This document shows positions 25,022 to 33,859 of a stretch of 55,559 bases of DNA, piece after piece (positions within the stretch are counted from its first letter, which is position 1; each line of letters starts with the position of its first letter). The position numbers and the translations under genes were made by a program. The stretch spans positions 1 through 55,559 of the forward strand of contig NZ_PSRT01000050.1 of the NCBI RefSeq assembly GCF_004212635.1, read 5' to 3'. The notes under the pieces were generated by a model, which was not told where the DNA came from, did not search any database, and was given only the letters and a program-made list of their open reading frames with translations. The DNA comes from Bradyrhizobium genosp. SA-3. Lineage in GTDB: Bacteria > Pseudomonadota > Alphaproteobacteria > Rhizobiales > Xanthobacteraceae.

Positions 25022-25553
25022 CGCCGGCGCTGCGGAGGCGGCGGCCGACAGCGTGCGCCCCTGCGAGCGCGAGATGGCGCGTGCGGCGCGGCAGCACGGG
25101 ATTCCGCTCGGCATCCTCTATGCAGTCGGCCTCACCGAGACCGGGCGGCGCGGCGCGCTCCATCCCTACGCGCTCGGCGCCGACGGCCAGACCGTGTTCG
25201 CCAAGGACATGAACGATGCGATCGTGAATTTCGAAACGATGCGAAGCAAGGGCATCAAGTTGATCGACCTCGGCTGCATGCAGATCAATCACTATTATCA
25301 CGGCGACAAGTTCGCCTCGGTGCGCGCGATGTTCGATCCGGCCAAGAACGTCGAATACGCCGCGCGCTTCCTGAAAGAGCTGAAGCAGCGCGAGGGCAGT
25401 TGGACCATGGCGGTCGCCCGCTACAATGCAGGGCCCAACAATCAGCCGGCGCAGCAGCGTTACGTCTGTCACATCGTCGCCCATCTCGTCTCCAGCGGCT
25501 TCGGCGCGTGGACCGACAAGGCGCGCTCGTTCTGCCAGCCGAAGACGACCTGA
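24972..25553 (+). CDS. Lytic transglycosylase of the flagellar locus
   Basis: A 193-residue exported enzyme that would open peptidoglycan for rod passage. The signal peptide is MTRTWRRRLVAALFICNAGA plus AEA. The SLT-type lysozyme fold shows catalytic Glu56 (YAVGLTETGRRG), GCMQIN and AVARYNAG. The start has GGAG 7 bases upstream and lies inside the fliK end, a 50-base overlap in another frame. The FlgJ-like protein at 34281 has no such domain, so this separate enzyme probably supplies the activity. Confidence 0.9.
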   Translation: MTRTWRRRLVAALFICNAGAAEAAADSVRPCEREMARAARQHGIPLGILYAVGLTETGRRGALHPYALGADGQTVFAKDMNDAIVNFETMRSKGIKLIDLGCMQINHYYHGDKFASVRAMFDPAKNVEYAARFLKELKQREGSWTMAVARYNAGPNNQPAQQRYVCHIVAHLVSSGFGAWTDKARSFCQPKTT

Positions 25554-25584
25554 CGACATGAAGCTGTGCATGGTTCCCCACCAT

Positions 25585-25611
25585 CAGCCCCGCGCAAGCA
25601 AGAACCCTCAT
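25585..25611 (+). promoter_or_regulatory. Flagellar promoter-like box, flgE operon
   Basis: CAGCCC (25585-25590), CGCGC, AAGCAA (25596-25601), then TCAT at 25608-25611 in the CTAG slot. Its first 17 bases are identical to those of the DUF1217 copy. It ends 32 bases before the flgE ATG. Confidence 0.5.
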
Positions 25612-25643
25612 TGTAACTTCAACCTACCACAGGAGCCCAATCC

Positions 25644-26876
25644 ATGAGCCTCTACGGCGTTATGCGCACCGGCGTTTCCGGGATGAGCGCGCAGTCCAAC
25701 AAGCTGTCGACGGTCTCGGACAACATCGCGAACGTCAACACCACCGGTTACAAGCGGGCTTCGACCGAATTCTCCTCACTGATCCTGAAGAGCGGCTCGG
25801 GCAATTACGACTCCGGCGCCGTCGAGACGACCGTCCGCTACGCCATCAGCGACGCCGGGCATACCCAGTTCACCACGTCGACGACGGACCTTGCCGTTCA
25901 AGGCAATGGCTTCTTCGTGGTGTCGAACGCCACCAACACGCAGCAGTTCCTGACGCGAGCAGGTTCGTTCGTGCCGGACAGCCAGGGCAACCTGGTCAAC
26001 GCCGCCGGTTACTATCTTCTCGGTCAGCCTGGTCTCGTGACCAATTTCTCGCAGAACAGTCTGGCCGGAATGCAGATCGTGAACATCGCCCAGGTCTCGC
26101 AGGTGCCCGTGCCGTCGACGGCGGGAACGCTGACGGCCGGCAATCTGGATCCGAATGCGGCTGTTATTGCCGGTCCGCCTGGCCCGGCATCATATTCATC
26201 GAAAAGCTCGATCGTGGCCTACAACAATATCGGCCAGCCCGTTACGCTTGACGTCTATATGTCCCACACCGCGACGGCGGCCGGTTCGGATACCTGGCAG
26301 ATCCAGGTCTACGATTCCGCGACCGGGACCTCGCTCGCCCCCGCCACCACCTTTACCTTCGACACCACCGCGGTCGGCAAGGGCGCCCTGGCTGCGGCAA
26401 GTCCGACGGGTCTCACCGTGACCGTGCCGGGCGGTGCGGCGCTGACCATGGATCTGTCGAACATGACGCAAGCCGGCACGGACTTCAGCTTCAAGACGAC
26501 CGTCAATGGCAGCGCCCCCTCGGCCATCGACAAGGTCGACGTCGACGAGGCAGGCCATGTGACGGCGGTCCTCAAGAACGGCCAGCAGCTGACGCTCTAC
26601 ACGATCATGCTTGCCGACGTTGCGAGCCCCGACAATCTGACGCCCGAGCCCGGTAACGTCTATTCAACCAACATGAACTCCGGCAACGCGCAGGCGGCAA
26701 ATGCCGGCACTGGCGGGCTGGGCACGATCCAGTCCGGCGCTTTGGAAGACTCCAACGTCGATCTCGCGGACGAACTCACCGGGATGATCGAGGCGCAGCG
26801 CGGCTTCACAGCGAACTCGAAATCGTTCCAGACCGGCGCCGACCTGCTCGACGTCGTCGTCAACCTGAAGCGCTGA
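25644..26876 (+). CDS. flgE: Flagellar hook protein FlgE
   Basis: A 410-residue hook subunit. The N-terminus (MSLYGVMRTGVSGMSAQSNK) and rod/hook motif SDNIANVNTTGYKRAST are clear. The FlgE domain appears around 200-300 (TLDVYMSHTATAAGSDTWQI), and the C-terminus EAQRGFTANSKSFQTGADLL is conserved. CAGGAG lies before the ATG. It heads the flgE-flgK-flgL operon. Confidence 0.96.
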   Translation: MSLYGVMRTGVSGMSAQSNKLSTVSDNIANVNTTGYKRASTEFSSLILKSGSGNYDSGAVETTVRYAISDAGHTQFTTSTTDLAVQGNGFFVVSNATNTQQFLTRAGSFVPDSQGNLVNAAGYYLLGQPGLVTNFSQNSLAGMQIVNIAQVSQVPVPSTAGTLTAGNLDPNAAVIAGPPGPASYSSKSSIVAYNNIGQPVTLDVYMSHTATAAGSDTWQIQVYDSATGTSLAPATTFTFDTTAVGKGALAAASPTGLTVTVPGGAALTMDLSNMTQAGTDFSFKTTVNGSAPSAIDKVDVDEAGHVTAVLKNGQQLTLYTIMLADVASPDNLTPEPGNVYSTNMNSGNAQAANAGTGGLGTIQSGALEDSNVDLADELTGMIEAQRGFTANSKSFQTGADLLDVVVNLKR

Positions 26877-26910
26877 ATCCTCGAGCGCTCATTCCGGGCA
26901 AGAGCAAATC

Positions 26911-28386
26911 ATGTCCCTTACCGCCGCTCTCGACTCCGCCCGCGCTTCGCTTATGGCGTCGGGCATCCAGTCGTCGACGATCTCGCGCAACATCGCCGGC
27001 GCCAGCACAGCCGGCTATTCGCGCAAGATCGCCGTGCTGGACAATCTTCCCAATACCGGTGTTTATGTCGCGGCGATCCAGCGCGCGGCCAGCGGCGGCC
27101 TGTTCACCAACGTCCTGACCGCGACGTCGGCGTCTGCCAAGCAGAGCGCGATCTATGACGGTCTCCAGAAGATCGCGACCTCGACGGTGGACGACCCCGA
27201 GCTCGAGCAATCGCCGACCGCCCAGCTCAACAAGCTGAAGCAGGCGCTCCAGCAATTCGCGAACTCGACGGATAACGCGACCTTGGCGCAGGCCGCGGTG
27301 ACCTCCGCCAAGGACATGGCGACCGCGCTCAACCAGGCCACCAAGACCGTGCAGTCGGTCCGCGAAGGCGCGGACGCCGACATGGCGACGTCGGTCGCCA
27401 ATATCAATCAGCTCCTCACCCAGTTCGACAAGGTCAACACCGCGATCGTGCGGGGGACGATCACCGGTGACGACGTCACCGACTATCTCGACCAGCGAGA
27501 CAGCATCGTCTCGAAGCTGTCGCAGGAGGTCGGCGTCTCGATGTCGCTCCGCGCCAACGGCGATGCGGCGCTCTACACCGACAGCGGCGTCGTGCTGTTC
27601 GACAAGACGGCGCGAACGGTGAGCTTCACGGCGACCAACGTCTATACTGCCGGCACCACGGGCAATGCGGTTTATATCGACGGCGTCCCGGTCACCGGTG
27701 CCAATTCCGTGATGCCGCTCAAGACAGGCAAGCTCGCGGGGCTCGCCGAATTGCGCGACAACGCCACGGTCACCTATCAGAGCCAGCTCGACGAAATCGC
27801 GCGCGGTCTGGTCGACGCCTTCAAGGAAGTCGACCAGTCCGGCGCCGCGCTACCGGACGTGCCCGGCCTCTTCACCTATCCCGGCGCGCCCGCGATGCCC
27901 GCGAGCGCCACCATTTCGGTCGGCCTTGCCGGCACGATCAGTGTTGCCGCGTCGGTCGATCCGGCCGCAGGCGGCAACCCGAACCTGCTGCGCGACGGCG
28001 CGATCAGCGGCAACGCCGCCTATAATTACAACACGACCGGCAACGCCGGCTTCTCGGCGCGGCTCCAGCAGCTCATCAACGAGATGGACGCGTCGCAGCC
28101 ATTCGACGCCACGGCTCAGGGCAAGCCGAGCGGCAGCGTGATCGAATTCGCGTCCTCCTCGGCGAGCTGGATCGAAAGCCAACGCAAGGCCGCGGACGAT
28201 AGCGTGCAGTACCAGAACACGCTGCTCGACCGCAGCACCGCGGCGCTGTCCAACGTCAACGGCGTCAACATGGACGACGAGATGTCGCTGATGCTCCAGG
28301 TCGAGCGCACCTATTCGGCATCGTCGAAGATCATTTCCACCGTCGACGAGATGTTGCAGAGCCTGCTGGCCGCCGTGGGGAATTAA
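26911..28386 (+). CDS. flgK: Hook-filament junction protein FlgK
   Basis: A 491-residue junction protein. It has the rod-type N-terminus (MSLTAALDSARASLMASGIQ; SRNIAGASTAGYSRKIAVL) and the C-terminal coiled segment (NVNGVNMDDEMSLMLQVERT, SSKIISTVDEMLQSLL). The middle region is hydrophilic and variable. It lies 34 bases after flgE and 3 before flgL. Confidence 0.95.
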   Translation: MSLTAALDSARASLMASGIQSSTISRNIAGASTAGYSRKIAVLDNLPNTGVYVAAIQRAASGGLFTNVLTATSASAKQSAIYDGLQKIATSTVDDPELEQSPTAQLNKLKQALQQFANSTDNATLAQAAVTSAKDMATALNQATKTVQSVREGADADMATSVANINQLLTQFDKVNTAIVRGTITGDDVTDYLDQRDSIVSKLSQEVGVSMSLRANGDAALYTDSGVVLFDKTARTVSFTATNVYTAGTTGNAVYIDGVPVTGANSVMPLKTGKLAGLAELRDNATVTYQSQLDEIARGLVDAFKEVDQSGAALPDVPGLFTYPGAPAMPASATISVGLAGTISVAASVDPAAGGNPNLLRDGAISGNAAYNYNTTGNAGFSARLQQLINEMDASQPFDATAQGKPSGSVIEFASSSASWIESQRKAADDSVQYQNTLLDRSTAALSNVNGVNMDDEMSLMLQVERTYSASSKIISTVDEMLQSLLAAVGN

Positions 28387-28389
28387 GTC

Positions 28390-29436
28390 ATGATGAGCGC
28401 GAACTACATCTCGACCTTGATGCTGTCTTCGGCCTTGAGGTCATCGATCACCAACAATCAGAGTGCGCTGAGCAAGGCCTCGAAGGAGGCGACCACGGGC
28501 CGCTTCGCGGACGTCGGTCTCGAACTCGGCACGGGGACGGGCCGCGACGTGAGCTTGCGCGCCGAATTCAACTTCGCCGACCAGCTCGTCGATACCAACG
28601 AACTCGTCGCGGGTCGGCTCGACGTGACGCAGAACCGGATCACCCAGCTCGGCACGACTGCGTCGGACTTCCTCAAGAACCTGATCGCCGCTCGCGACGC
28701 CGACAGCGGTGCGCGGATCATCCTACCGAGCGCATCCGCCAATCTCCAGGATCTCGTCGGCGCGCTCAACGTCTCCTATAACGGCTCGTACCTGTTCGGC
28801 GGCATCAATACGCAGACCCAGCCGGTCACGAATTACACCGCCGGCTCGGCCAGCAAGAACCAGGTCGACGCGGACTTCCTGGCGAGCTTCGGCTTCTCGC
28901 AGTCCTCGGCCAGCGTGAGCACCATCACTCCGGCGCAGATGCAGAACTTCCTCGACAACACCCTCGACACCGAGTTCGCGAGCCCGGCCTGGAACACCAA
29001 CTGGTCGTCGGCGACCGACCAGACGCTGTCGAGCCGCATCTCCACGACCGAGGTCGTCGACAGCTCCGTCAGCGCCAACCAGCCCGGCTTCCGCAAGCTG
29101 GCCGAGGCCTACACCATGCTCACCGATCTCGGGAATACGAACCTGAGCAAGGATACGTTCCAGGTCGTCGTCGACAAGGCCATCAGCCTCGTCAGCGGCG
29201 CCATCAACGATCTCGCCGTGCTCGGGGGCACGGTCGGCTCGATCCAGCAACGCGTCACCGGCGCGACCGAGAAGCTGAAGATCCAGAAGGACATCCTCAA
29301 CGACCAGATCGTCAAGATGGAGGCGGTCGACCCGACCGAGGCCTCGGTCCGGGTCAACACCTTGCAGACCCAGATCCAGACGGCGCTCGCGCTCACCTCG
29401 CAGCTCCAGAAGATCAGCCTCATCAACTATCTCTGA
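28390..29436 (+). CDS. flgL: Hook-filament junction protein FlgL
   Basis: A 348-residue flagellin-like junction protein. The N-terminal helix SALSKASKEATTGRFADVGL and the C-terminal EASVRVNTLQTQIQTALALT with LQKISLINYL are the flagellin-fold ends. Two adjacent ATGs (28390, 28393) are possible starts. It closes the hook operon. Confidence 0.93.
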   Translation: MMSANYISTLMLSSALRSSITNNQSALSKASKEATTGRFADVGLELGTGTGRDVSLRAEFNFADQLVDTNELVAGRLDVTQNRITQLGTTASDFLKNLIAARDADSGARIILPSASANLQDLVGALNVSYNGSYLFGGINTQTQPVTNYTAGSASKNQVDADFLASFGFSQSSASVSTITPAQMQNFLDNTLDTEFASPAWNTNWSSATDQTLSSRISTTEVVDSSVSANQPGFRKLAEAYTMLTDLGNTNLSKDTFQVVVDKAISLVSGAINDLAVLGGTVGSIQQRVTGATEKLKIQKDILNDQIVKMEAVDPTEASVRVNTLQTQIQTALALTSQLQKISLINYL

Positions 29437-29440
29437 GCCA

Positions 29441-29468
29441 AAGCTCGCTGGTAAGGCTCGCAACCTTG
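29441..29468 (+). promoter_or_regulatory. Weak flagellar promoter-like box, flaF operon
   Basis: AAGCTC (29441-29446), 6 bases, AAGGCT (29453-29458), 6 bases, CTTG (29465-29468). It ends 35 bases before the flaF ATG, in the register of the other copies. The upstream spacer is one base longer, so this is a weaker match. Confidence 0.3.
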
Positions 29469-29503
29469 TCCTGTTATTCGGTCTCCCGTGCAGAGTGGTT
29501 CTG

Positions 29504-29848
29504 ATGACGTTTGAAGCCTATGAAGCGGTCGTCGACGAGAGTGGCCATGAGGCGCGGGGCCGCGAGCGGCAGGCGCTCAGCCTCGGCATCGACCGGCTTG
29601 AGCGGATTCAGCGAGGCGGATTCCGCCTCGAGGATCTGGTCGAGAGCCTGCTCTATGTCCGGCGGCTGTGGACGATCTTCATCGAGGACCTCTCGCATCC
29701 GGAGAACGGACTGCCGGACAAGCTGCGGGCCGACATCATCTCGATCGGCCTGTGGGTCGTCAAGGAAGCCGACCGCCTTCGCGAAGAGAAATCGAACGAC
29801 GTGATGCAGCTCATCGAAATCAACCGCTTGATCCGAGACGCTCTTTGA
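29504..29848 (+). CDS. flaF: Flagellin biosynthesis regulator FlaF
   Basis: A 114-residue helical protein of the alphaproteobacterial FlaF family, which works with FlbT to couple flagellin synthesis or export to filament assembly. The core LYVRRLWTIFIEDLSHPENG followed by LPDKLRADIISIGLWVVKEA is diagnostic. Start ATG 29504 (MTFEAYEAVV) fits the family; a GTG at 29495 would add three residues. It overlaps flbT by one base (TGATG). Confidence 0.93.
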   Translation: MTFEAYEAVVDESGHEARGRERQALSLGIDRLERIQRGGFRLEDLVESLLYVRRLWTIFIEDLSHPENGLPDKLRADIISIGLWVVKEADRLREEKSNDVMQLIEINRLIRDAL

Positions 29849-30258
29849 TGAAGATCTCCTTGCGGGCGGGCGAACGGATCTACATCAACGGCGCGGTGCT
29901 GCGCGTGGACCGCAAGGTCTCCGTCGAGCTCGTCAACGACGTGATGTTCCTGCTCGAAGGGCAGGTCATGCAGGCATCCGACGCCACTACGGCGATGCGG
30001 CAGCTTTATTTCATCGTGCAGCTCATGCTGATGAACCCGACCGACGTCCGGGATGCGTCGGCGCTCTACGCGCAACATTACGCGGCCCTGCTTGCGGTGT
30101 GCGAGAACCGCGAGATGCTCGACGGACTTGCCGCGGTCGACGAGCTGGTCGAGACGACCCGTTACTTCGAGGCGCTCAAGCGGATCCGGGCGCTGTTCCC
30201 GGTGGAGCAGGCGATCCTGGCCGGCGCCACCACCCATACCCCATTCGAGGCTGCCTGA
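29848..30258 (+). CDS. flbT: Flagellin mRNA regulator FlbT
   Basis: A 136-residue protein. The N-terminus MKISLRAGERIYINGAVLRV and core YFIVQLMLMNPTDVRDASAL are typical of FlbT. In Caulobacter FlbT binds the flagellin mRNA leader and promotes its decay when the hook is incomplete; in other alphaproteobacteria it can activate. The two flagellin genes here have a shared structured leader, a natural candidate target. The start overlaps the flaF stop. Confidence 0.94.
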   Translation: MKISLRAGERIYINGAVLRVDRKVSVELVNDVMFLLEGQVMQASDATTAMRQLYFIVQLMLMNPTDVRDASALYAQHYAALLAVCENREMLDGLAAVDELVETTRYFEALKRIRALFPVEQAILAGATTHTPFEAA

Positions 30259-30273
30259 CAGCGGAGAAGCTAG

Positions 30274-30696
30274 ATGAACGTCACCAGCGCGACCGACACG
30301 ACCGGCAAGTCCTCCAGTTCGACCAGCTCGACCACGGCCACGTCGAGCAACAGCGTCGACTACAACACGTTCCTTCAGCTGCTCGTCGCCGAGATGAAGA
30401 ACCAGGATCCGACCAATCCGATGGACACCTCGCAATATATGAGCCAGTTCGCGCAGCTCTCGACGGTCGAGCAGGCCATGCAGACCAATACGAAGCTGGA
30501 TGCGCTGTTGTCCTCACAGTCGTTGTCGCAGGCCAACGGGCTGATCGGAAAAACCGTCAGCTTCACCGACTCGACCGGCGCCAGCTTCAGCGGCAAGGTC
30601 GCTTCAGTCTCCATCAACAGCGACGGCTCCATCGCGACCCTCGAGAACGGCACGAAGGTCGCCGTCGGGCCCGGGCTCACCATCAGCCAATCATGA
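30274..30696 (+). CDS. flgD: Hook cap protein FlgD
   Basis: A 140-residue hook scaffolding protein. A Ser/Thr-rich N-terminus is followed by the FlgD signature NTFLQLLVAEMKNQDPTNPM and SQFAQLSTVEQAMQTNTKL, then a short beta domain (IGKTVSFTDSTGASFSGKVA). It is short compared with enteric FlgD, which has an extra C-terminal domain. GGAG lies before the ATG, and it overlaps fliQ by 4 bases. Confidence 0.94.
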   Translation: MNVTSATDTTGKSSSSTSSTTATSSNSVDYNTFLQLLVAEMKNQDPTNPMDTSQYMSQFAQLSTVEQAMQTNTKLDALLSSQSLSQANGLIGKTVSFTDSTGASFSGKVASVSINSDGSIATLENGTKVAVGPGLTISQS

Positions 30697-30959
30697 ACGA
30701 GCGGGACGCCCTCGACATCGTCCAGGCCGCGATCTGGACAATCATCGTCGCCTCCGGGCCCGCGGTCGGTGCGGCAATGCTCGTCGGCACCGTCATTGCG
30801 CTGATCCAGGCGCTGACCCAGATCCAGGAGGTGACGCTGACCTTCGTCCCGAAGATCATCGTCATTCTCCTGGTCGTCGCCGTCTCCGGCTCCTTCATCG
30901 GGGCGCATCTCTCCACCTTCACCGAGATGGTCTATTCGCGGATCGAGCACGGCTTCTGA
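30693..30959 (+). CDS. fliQ: Flagellar export gate protein FliQ
   Basis: An 88-residue inner-membrane protein with two hydrophobic helices (IWTIIVASGPAVGAAMLVGT and IIVILLVVAVSGSFIGAHL) and the FliQ signature ALTQIQEVTLTFVPKI between them. The start overlaps the flgD stop. It forms the export gate with FliP and FliR. Confidence 0.95.
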   Translation: MNERDALDIVQAAIWTIIVASGPAVGAAMLVGTVIALIQALTQIQEVTLTFVPKIIVILLVVAVSGSFIGAHLSTFTEMVYSRIEHGF

Positions 30960-30971
30960 TCCCCGAGGCAC

Positions 30972-30998
30972 CACCCTCGCGTAAGCTTTGCACGGCAG
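30972..30998 (+). promoter_or_regulatory. Flagellar promoter-like box, flhA operon
   Basis: CACCCT (30972-30977), CGCGT, AAGCTT (30983-30988), 6 bases, GCAG (30995-30998) followed by ATTA. It ends 30 bases before the flhA ATG and keeps the spacing of the motA copy. Confidence 0.5.
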
Positions 30999-31028
30999 AT
31001 TACCGGGCGGATCCTCTGCCGGTGACCC

Positions 31029-33110
31029 ATGGCCGATACGTTAGCTGCTAGCCTGCCAAGCCCGCGCCGCCTCGGGGCGGACGCCTTCTTTGCGGGCGGT
31101 ATCGTGACCATGCTCACGATCCTGTTCCTTCCCATACCGCCGATCCTGATCGATCTCGGCCTCGCCTTCTCCATCGCGCTCTCGGCGCTGATCCTGATGG
31201 TCGCGCTGTGGATCCAGCGGCCGCTCGACTTCTCGGCCTTTCCGACCGTGCTGCTGATCGCGACGATCCTGCGCCTCGCACTGAACGTCGCGACGACGCG
31301 CCTGATCCTGTCGCGGGGCGGGGAGGGCGAGCAGGCCGCAGGCTACGTCGTCGCCGGATTCTCGAAGTTCGTCATGGGCGGCGACTTCGTCATCGGCCTG
31401 ATCATCTTCGCGATCCTGGTCACGGTCAATTTCGTCGTGATCACCAAGGGCGCGACGCGTATCGCCGAAGTCGGCGCCCGCTTCACCCTGGACGCCATCC
31501 CCGGCAAGCAGATGGCGATCGACGCAGATTTGTCGGCGGGCCTGATCGACGACAAGGAGGCCCAGCGCCGGCGCCGCGAGCTCGAAGAGGAGAGCGCGTT
31601 CTTCGGCGCCATGGACGGCGCCTCGAAATTCGTCCGTGGCGACGCCATCGCCGGCCTGATCATCACCGCAATTAACATCTTCGGCGGCATCATCATCGGC
31701 GTTACCCATCACGGGCTGACGCTGTCGCGCGCTGCCGACGTCTATACGAAACTCTCCGTCGGCGACGGCCTGGTGTCGCAGATGCCGGCACTGATCGTGT
31801 CGCTGTCGGCAGGCCTCCTGGTCTCCAAGGGCGGCACCAGGGGGTCGGCGGAGCAGGCCGTGCTGCGGCAGCTCGGCGGCTATCCGCGCGCGGTGTCGGC
31901 AGCTGCGCTGATGATGTTCGTGCTCGCCTTGATGCCGGGGCTGCCGATGGCGCCGTTCGTGCTGCTCGGCGGCGTCATGGCCTTCGTCGGTTACTCGCTG
32001 CCGAAGCGGCAGGCGGCGCTGAAGCAGAAGGAAGATGCGCGCAAGGCCGACGAACGTGCCCAGGCCGATGCCAAGGAATCCGTCAAGGAGCAGCTCAAGA
32101 CCGCGGAGATTGAGCTGGCGCTCGGCGGCCATCTTTCGGTCCATCTCCTGGGCTCGCGCACCGAGCTTGCGCACCGCGTCGCCAAGATCCGCAAGAAGTT
32201 CGCCAAGCAGTACGGCTTCGTCATTCCGGAGATCAAGCTCAGCGACAATCTGTCGATCGATCCCAAGGGGTATCAGATCCGGATCCACGACACCCGCGTC
32301 GCCCATGGCGAGCTCAGGCTCGGCGAGGTGCTGGTGCTGGTCGACAAGGACGGAAAGCCCGATGTCCCCGGCGAAGAGGTGATCGAACCCGCCTTCGGCA
32401 TGAAGGCGCTGTGGGTGACGGAGGCCTTCACCGACGAAATCAAGCGGCAGGGCTGCAAGCCGGTCGACAATCTGTCGGTGCTGCTCACGCATCTCAGCGA
32501 GGTGATCCGGGCGAATCTCGCCCAGCTCCTGTCCTACAAGGACATGCGCGCCCTGCTCGACCGGCTCGATCCGGAATACAAGCGCCTGGTCGAGGATCTC
32601 TGCCCGTCGCAGATCTCCTATTCGGGGCTGCTGGCCATCCTGAAGATTCTGCTGGCCGAACGCGTGTCGATCCGCAACCTGCACCTCATCCTCGAGGCGA
32701 TCGCCGAGATCGCGCCGCATGTGCGGCGCTCCGAGCAGGTCGCAGAGCACGTACGGACGCGTCTTGCCCAGCAGATCTGCGGCGACCTCTCCGACAACGG
32801 CGTGCTGAACGTGGTCCGCCTGGGCAATCGTTGGGACCTGGCGTTCCATCAGAGCCTGAAGCGCGACGGCAAGGGCGACGTCGTCGAGTTCGACGCCGAT
32901 CCACGTCTGATCGAGCAGTTCGCGACCGAAGCCAGCGCGGCGATCCGCAAGTTCACCGAGAACGGCACCAGCGTGGTACTGGCGGTGACCCCCGAAGCCC
33001 GTCCCTATGTCCGGATGATCCTGGAGCGGGTATTCCCGACCTTGCCGATCCTGTCGCATGTCGAAGTCGCGCGCAGCGCCGAGATCAGGGCGCTCGGAGC
33101 CGTATCGTGA
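31029..33110 (+). CDS. flhA: Flagellar export gate protein FlhA
   Basis: A 693-residue export protein: about eight membrane helices in the first 310 residues, then a large cytoplasmic domain that receives chaperone-substrate complexes. The FHIPEP-type signature is seen as LIATILRLALNVATTRLILS near residues 76-95, and GDAIAGLIITAINIFGGIII lies near 205. Length and order are normal. The stop overlaps the GTG of fliR by 4 bases. Confidence 0.97.
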   Translation: MADTLAASLPSPRRLGADAFFAGGIVTMLTILFLPIPPILIDLGLAFSIALSALILMVALWIQRPLDFSAFPTVLLIATILRLALNVATTRLILSRGGEGEQAAGYVVAGFSKFVMGGDFVIGLIIFAILVTVNFVVITKGATRIAEVGARFTLDAIPGKQMAIDADLSAGLIDDKEAQRRRRELEEESAFFGAMDGASKFVRGDAIAGLIITAINIFGGIIIGVTHHGLTLSRAADVYTKLSVGDGLVSQMPALIVSLSAGLLVSKGGTRGSAEQAVLRQLGGYPRAVSAAALMMFVLALMPGLPMAPFVLLGGVMAFVGYSLPKRQAALKQKEDARKADERAQADAKESVKEQLKTAEIELALGGHLSVHLLGSRTELAHRVAKIRKKFAKQYGFVIPEIKLSDNLSIDPKGYQIRIHDTRVAHGELRLGEVLVLVDKDGKPDVPGEEVIEPAFGMKALWVTEAFTDEIKRQGCKPVDNLSVLLTHLSEVIRANLAQLLSYKDMRALLDRLDPEYKRLVEDLCPSQISYSGLLAILKILLAERVSIRNLHLILEAIAEIAPHVRRSEQVAEHVRTRLAQQICGDLSDNGVLNVVRLGNRWDLAFHQSLKRDGKGDVVEFDADPRLIEQFATEASAAIRKFTENGTSVVLAVTPEARPYVRMILERVFPTLPILSHVEVARSAEIRALGAVS

Positions 33111-33859
33111 TCAGCGGCCTCGCCGACAGCGTGCTGGTGACGTTCATCGTGTTCTGCCGCATCGGCGCCTGCCTGATGCTGGTGCCGGGCTATTCCAGCG
33201 TCAACGTTCCGGCCCAGGTCCGCCTGTTCGTCGCGCTCGTCACGACGTTCGCGTTGACGCCGATCCTGATCGCGGTCCTGAAACCGCTTACGGACAACGC
33301 GGCGCCGCTGACGCTGGCGCTCCTGATCTGCTCCGAGCTCGTGGTCGGCAGCGTCATCGGCCTCGGCGGGCGTGTGTTCTTCCTCGCGCTCCAGACCATG
33401 GCGACGGTGATGGCGAGCGCGATCGGGTTGAGCAACATCCCGGGCACGCCGGTCGGCGACACTGATCCGGCGCCGGCCCTGGTGCCGCTGATCATGGCGG
33501 CCGTCACTACGCTGTTCTTCATGACCGACCAGCACTGGCAGGTCCTGCGCGGGCTGATGAACTCCTACGACGTCTGGCATCCCGGGAACAGGCTCGGGGG
33601 CAGCATGGCGCTCGACCAGCTCGTCAGCCGCCTCTCGGAAGCGTTCGTGCTGACGCTGCGGATCACCAGTCCCTTCATCGTCTATTCGGTTATCGTCAAC
33701 CTGGCGGTCGGCCTGATCAACAAGCTGACGCCCGCCATACCGGTCTATTTCATCTCGGTGCCGTTCGTGCTGTTCGGCGGCTTCCTGCTGCTTTATCTCA
33801 CCAGCGACGAGCTGCTGACGCAATTCATGCTCGGCGTCTCGTCGTGGCTGGCGGAGTGA
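33107..33859 (+). CDS. fliR: Flagellar export gate protein FliR
   Basis: A 250-residue inner-membrane protein with six hydrophobic segments. The GTG start gives MISGLADSVLVTFIVFCRIG, and its four bases GTGA overlap the flhA stop. Conserved stretches include MLVPGYSSVNVPAQVRLFVA and AVGLINKLTPAIPVYFISVP. It completes the FliP-FliQ-FliR gate. Its stop overlaps the next ATG. Confidence 0.95.
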   Translation: MISGLADSVLVTFIVFCRIGACLMLVPGYSSVNVPAQVRLFVALVTTFALTPILIAVLKPLTDNAAPLTLALLICSELVVGSVIGLGGRVFFLALQTMATVMASAIGLSNIPGTPVGDTDPAPALVPLIMAAVTTLFFMTDQHWQVLRGLMNSYDVWHPGNRLGGSMALDQLVSRLSEAFVLTLRITSPFIVYSVIVNLAVGLINKLTPAIPVYFISVPFVLFGGFLLLYLTSDELLTQFMLGVSSWLAE

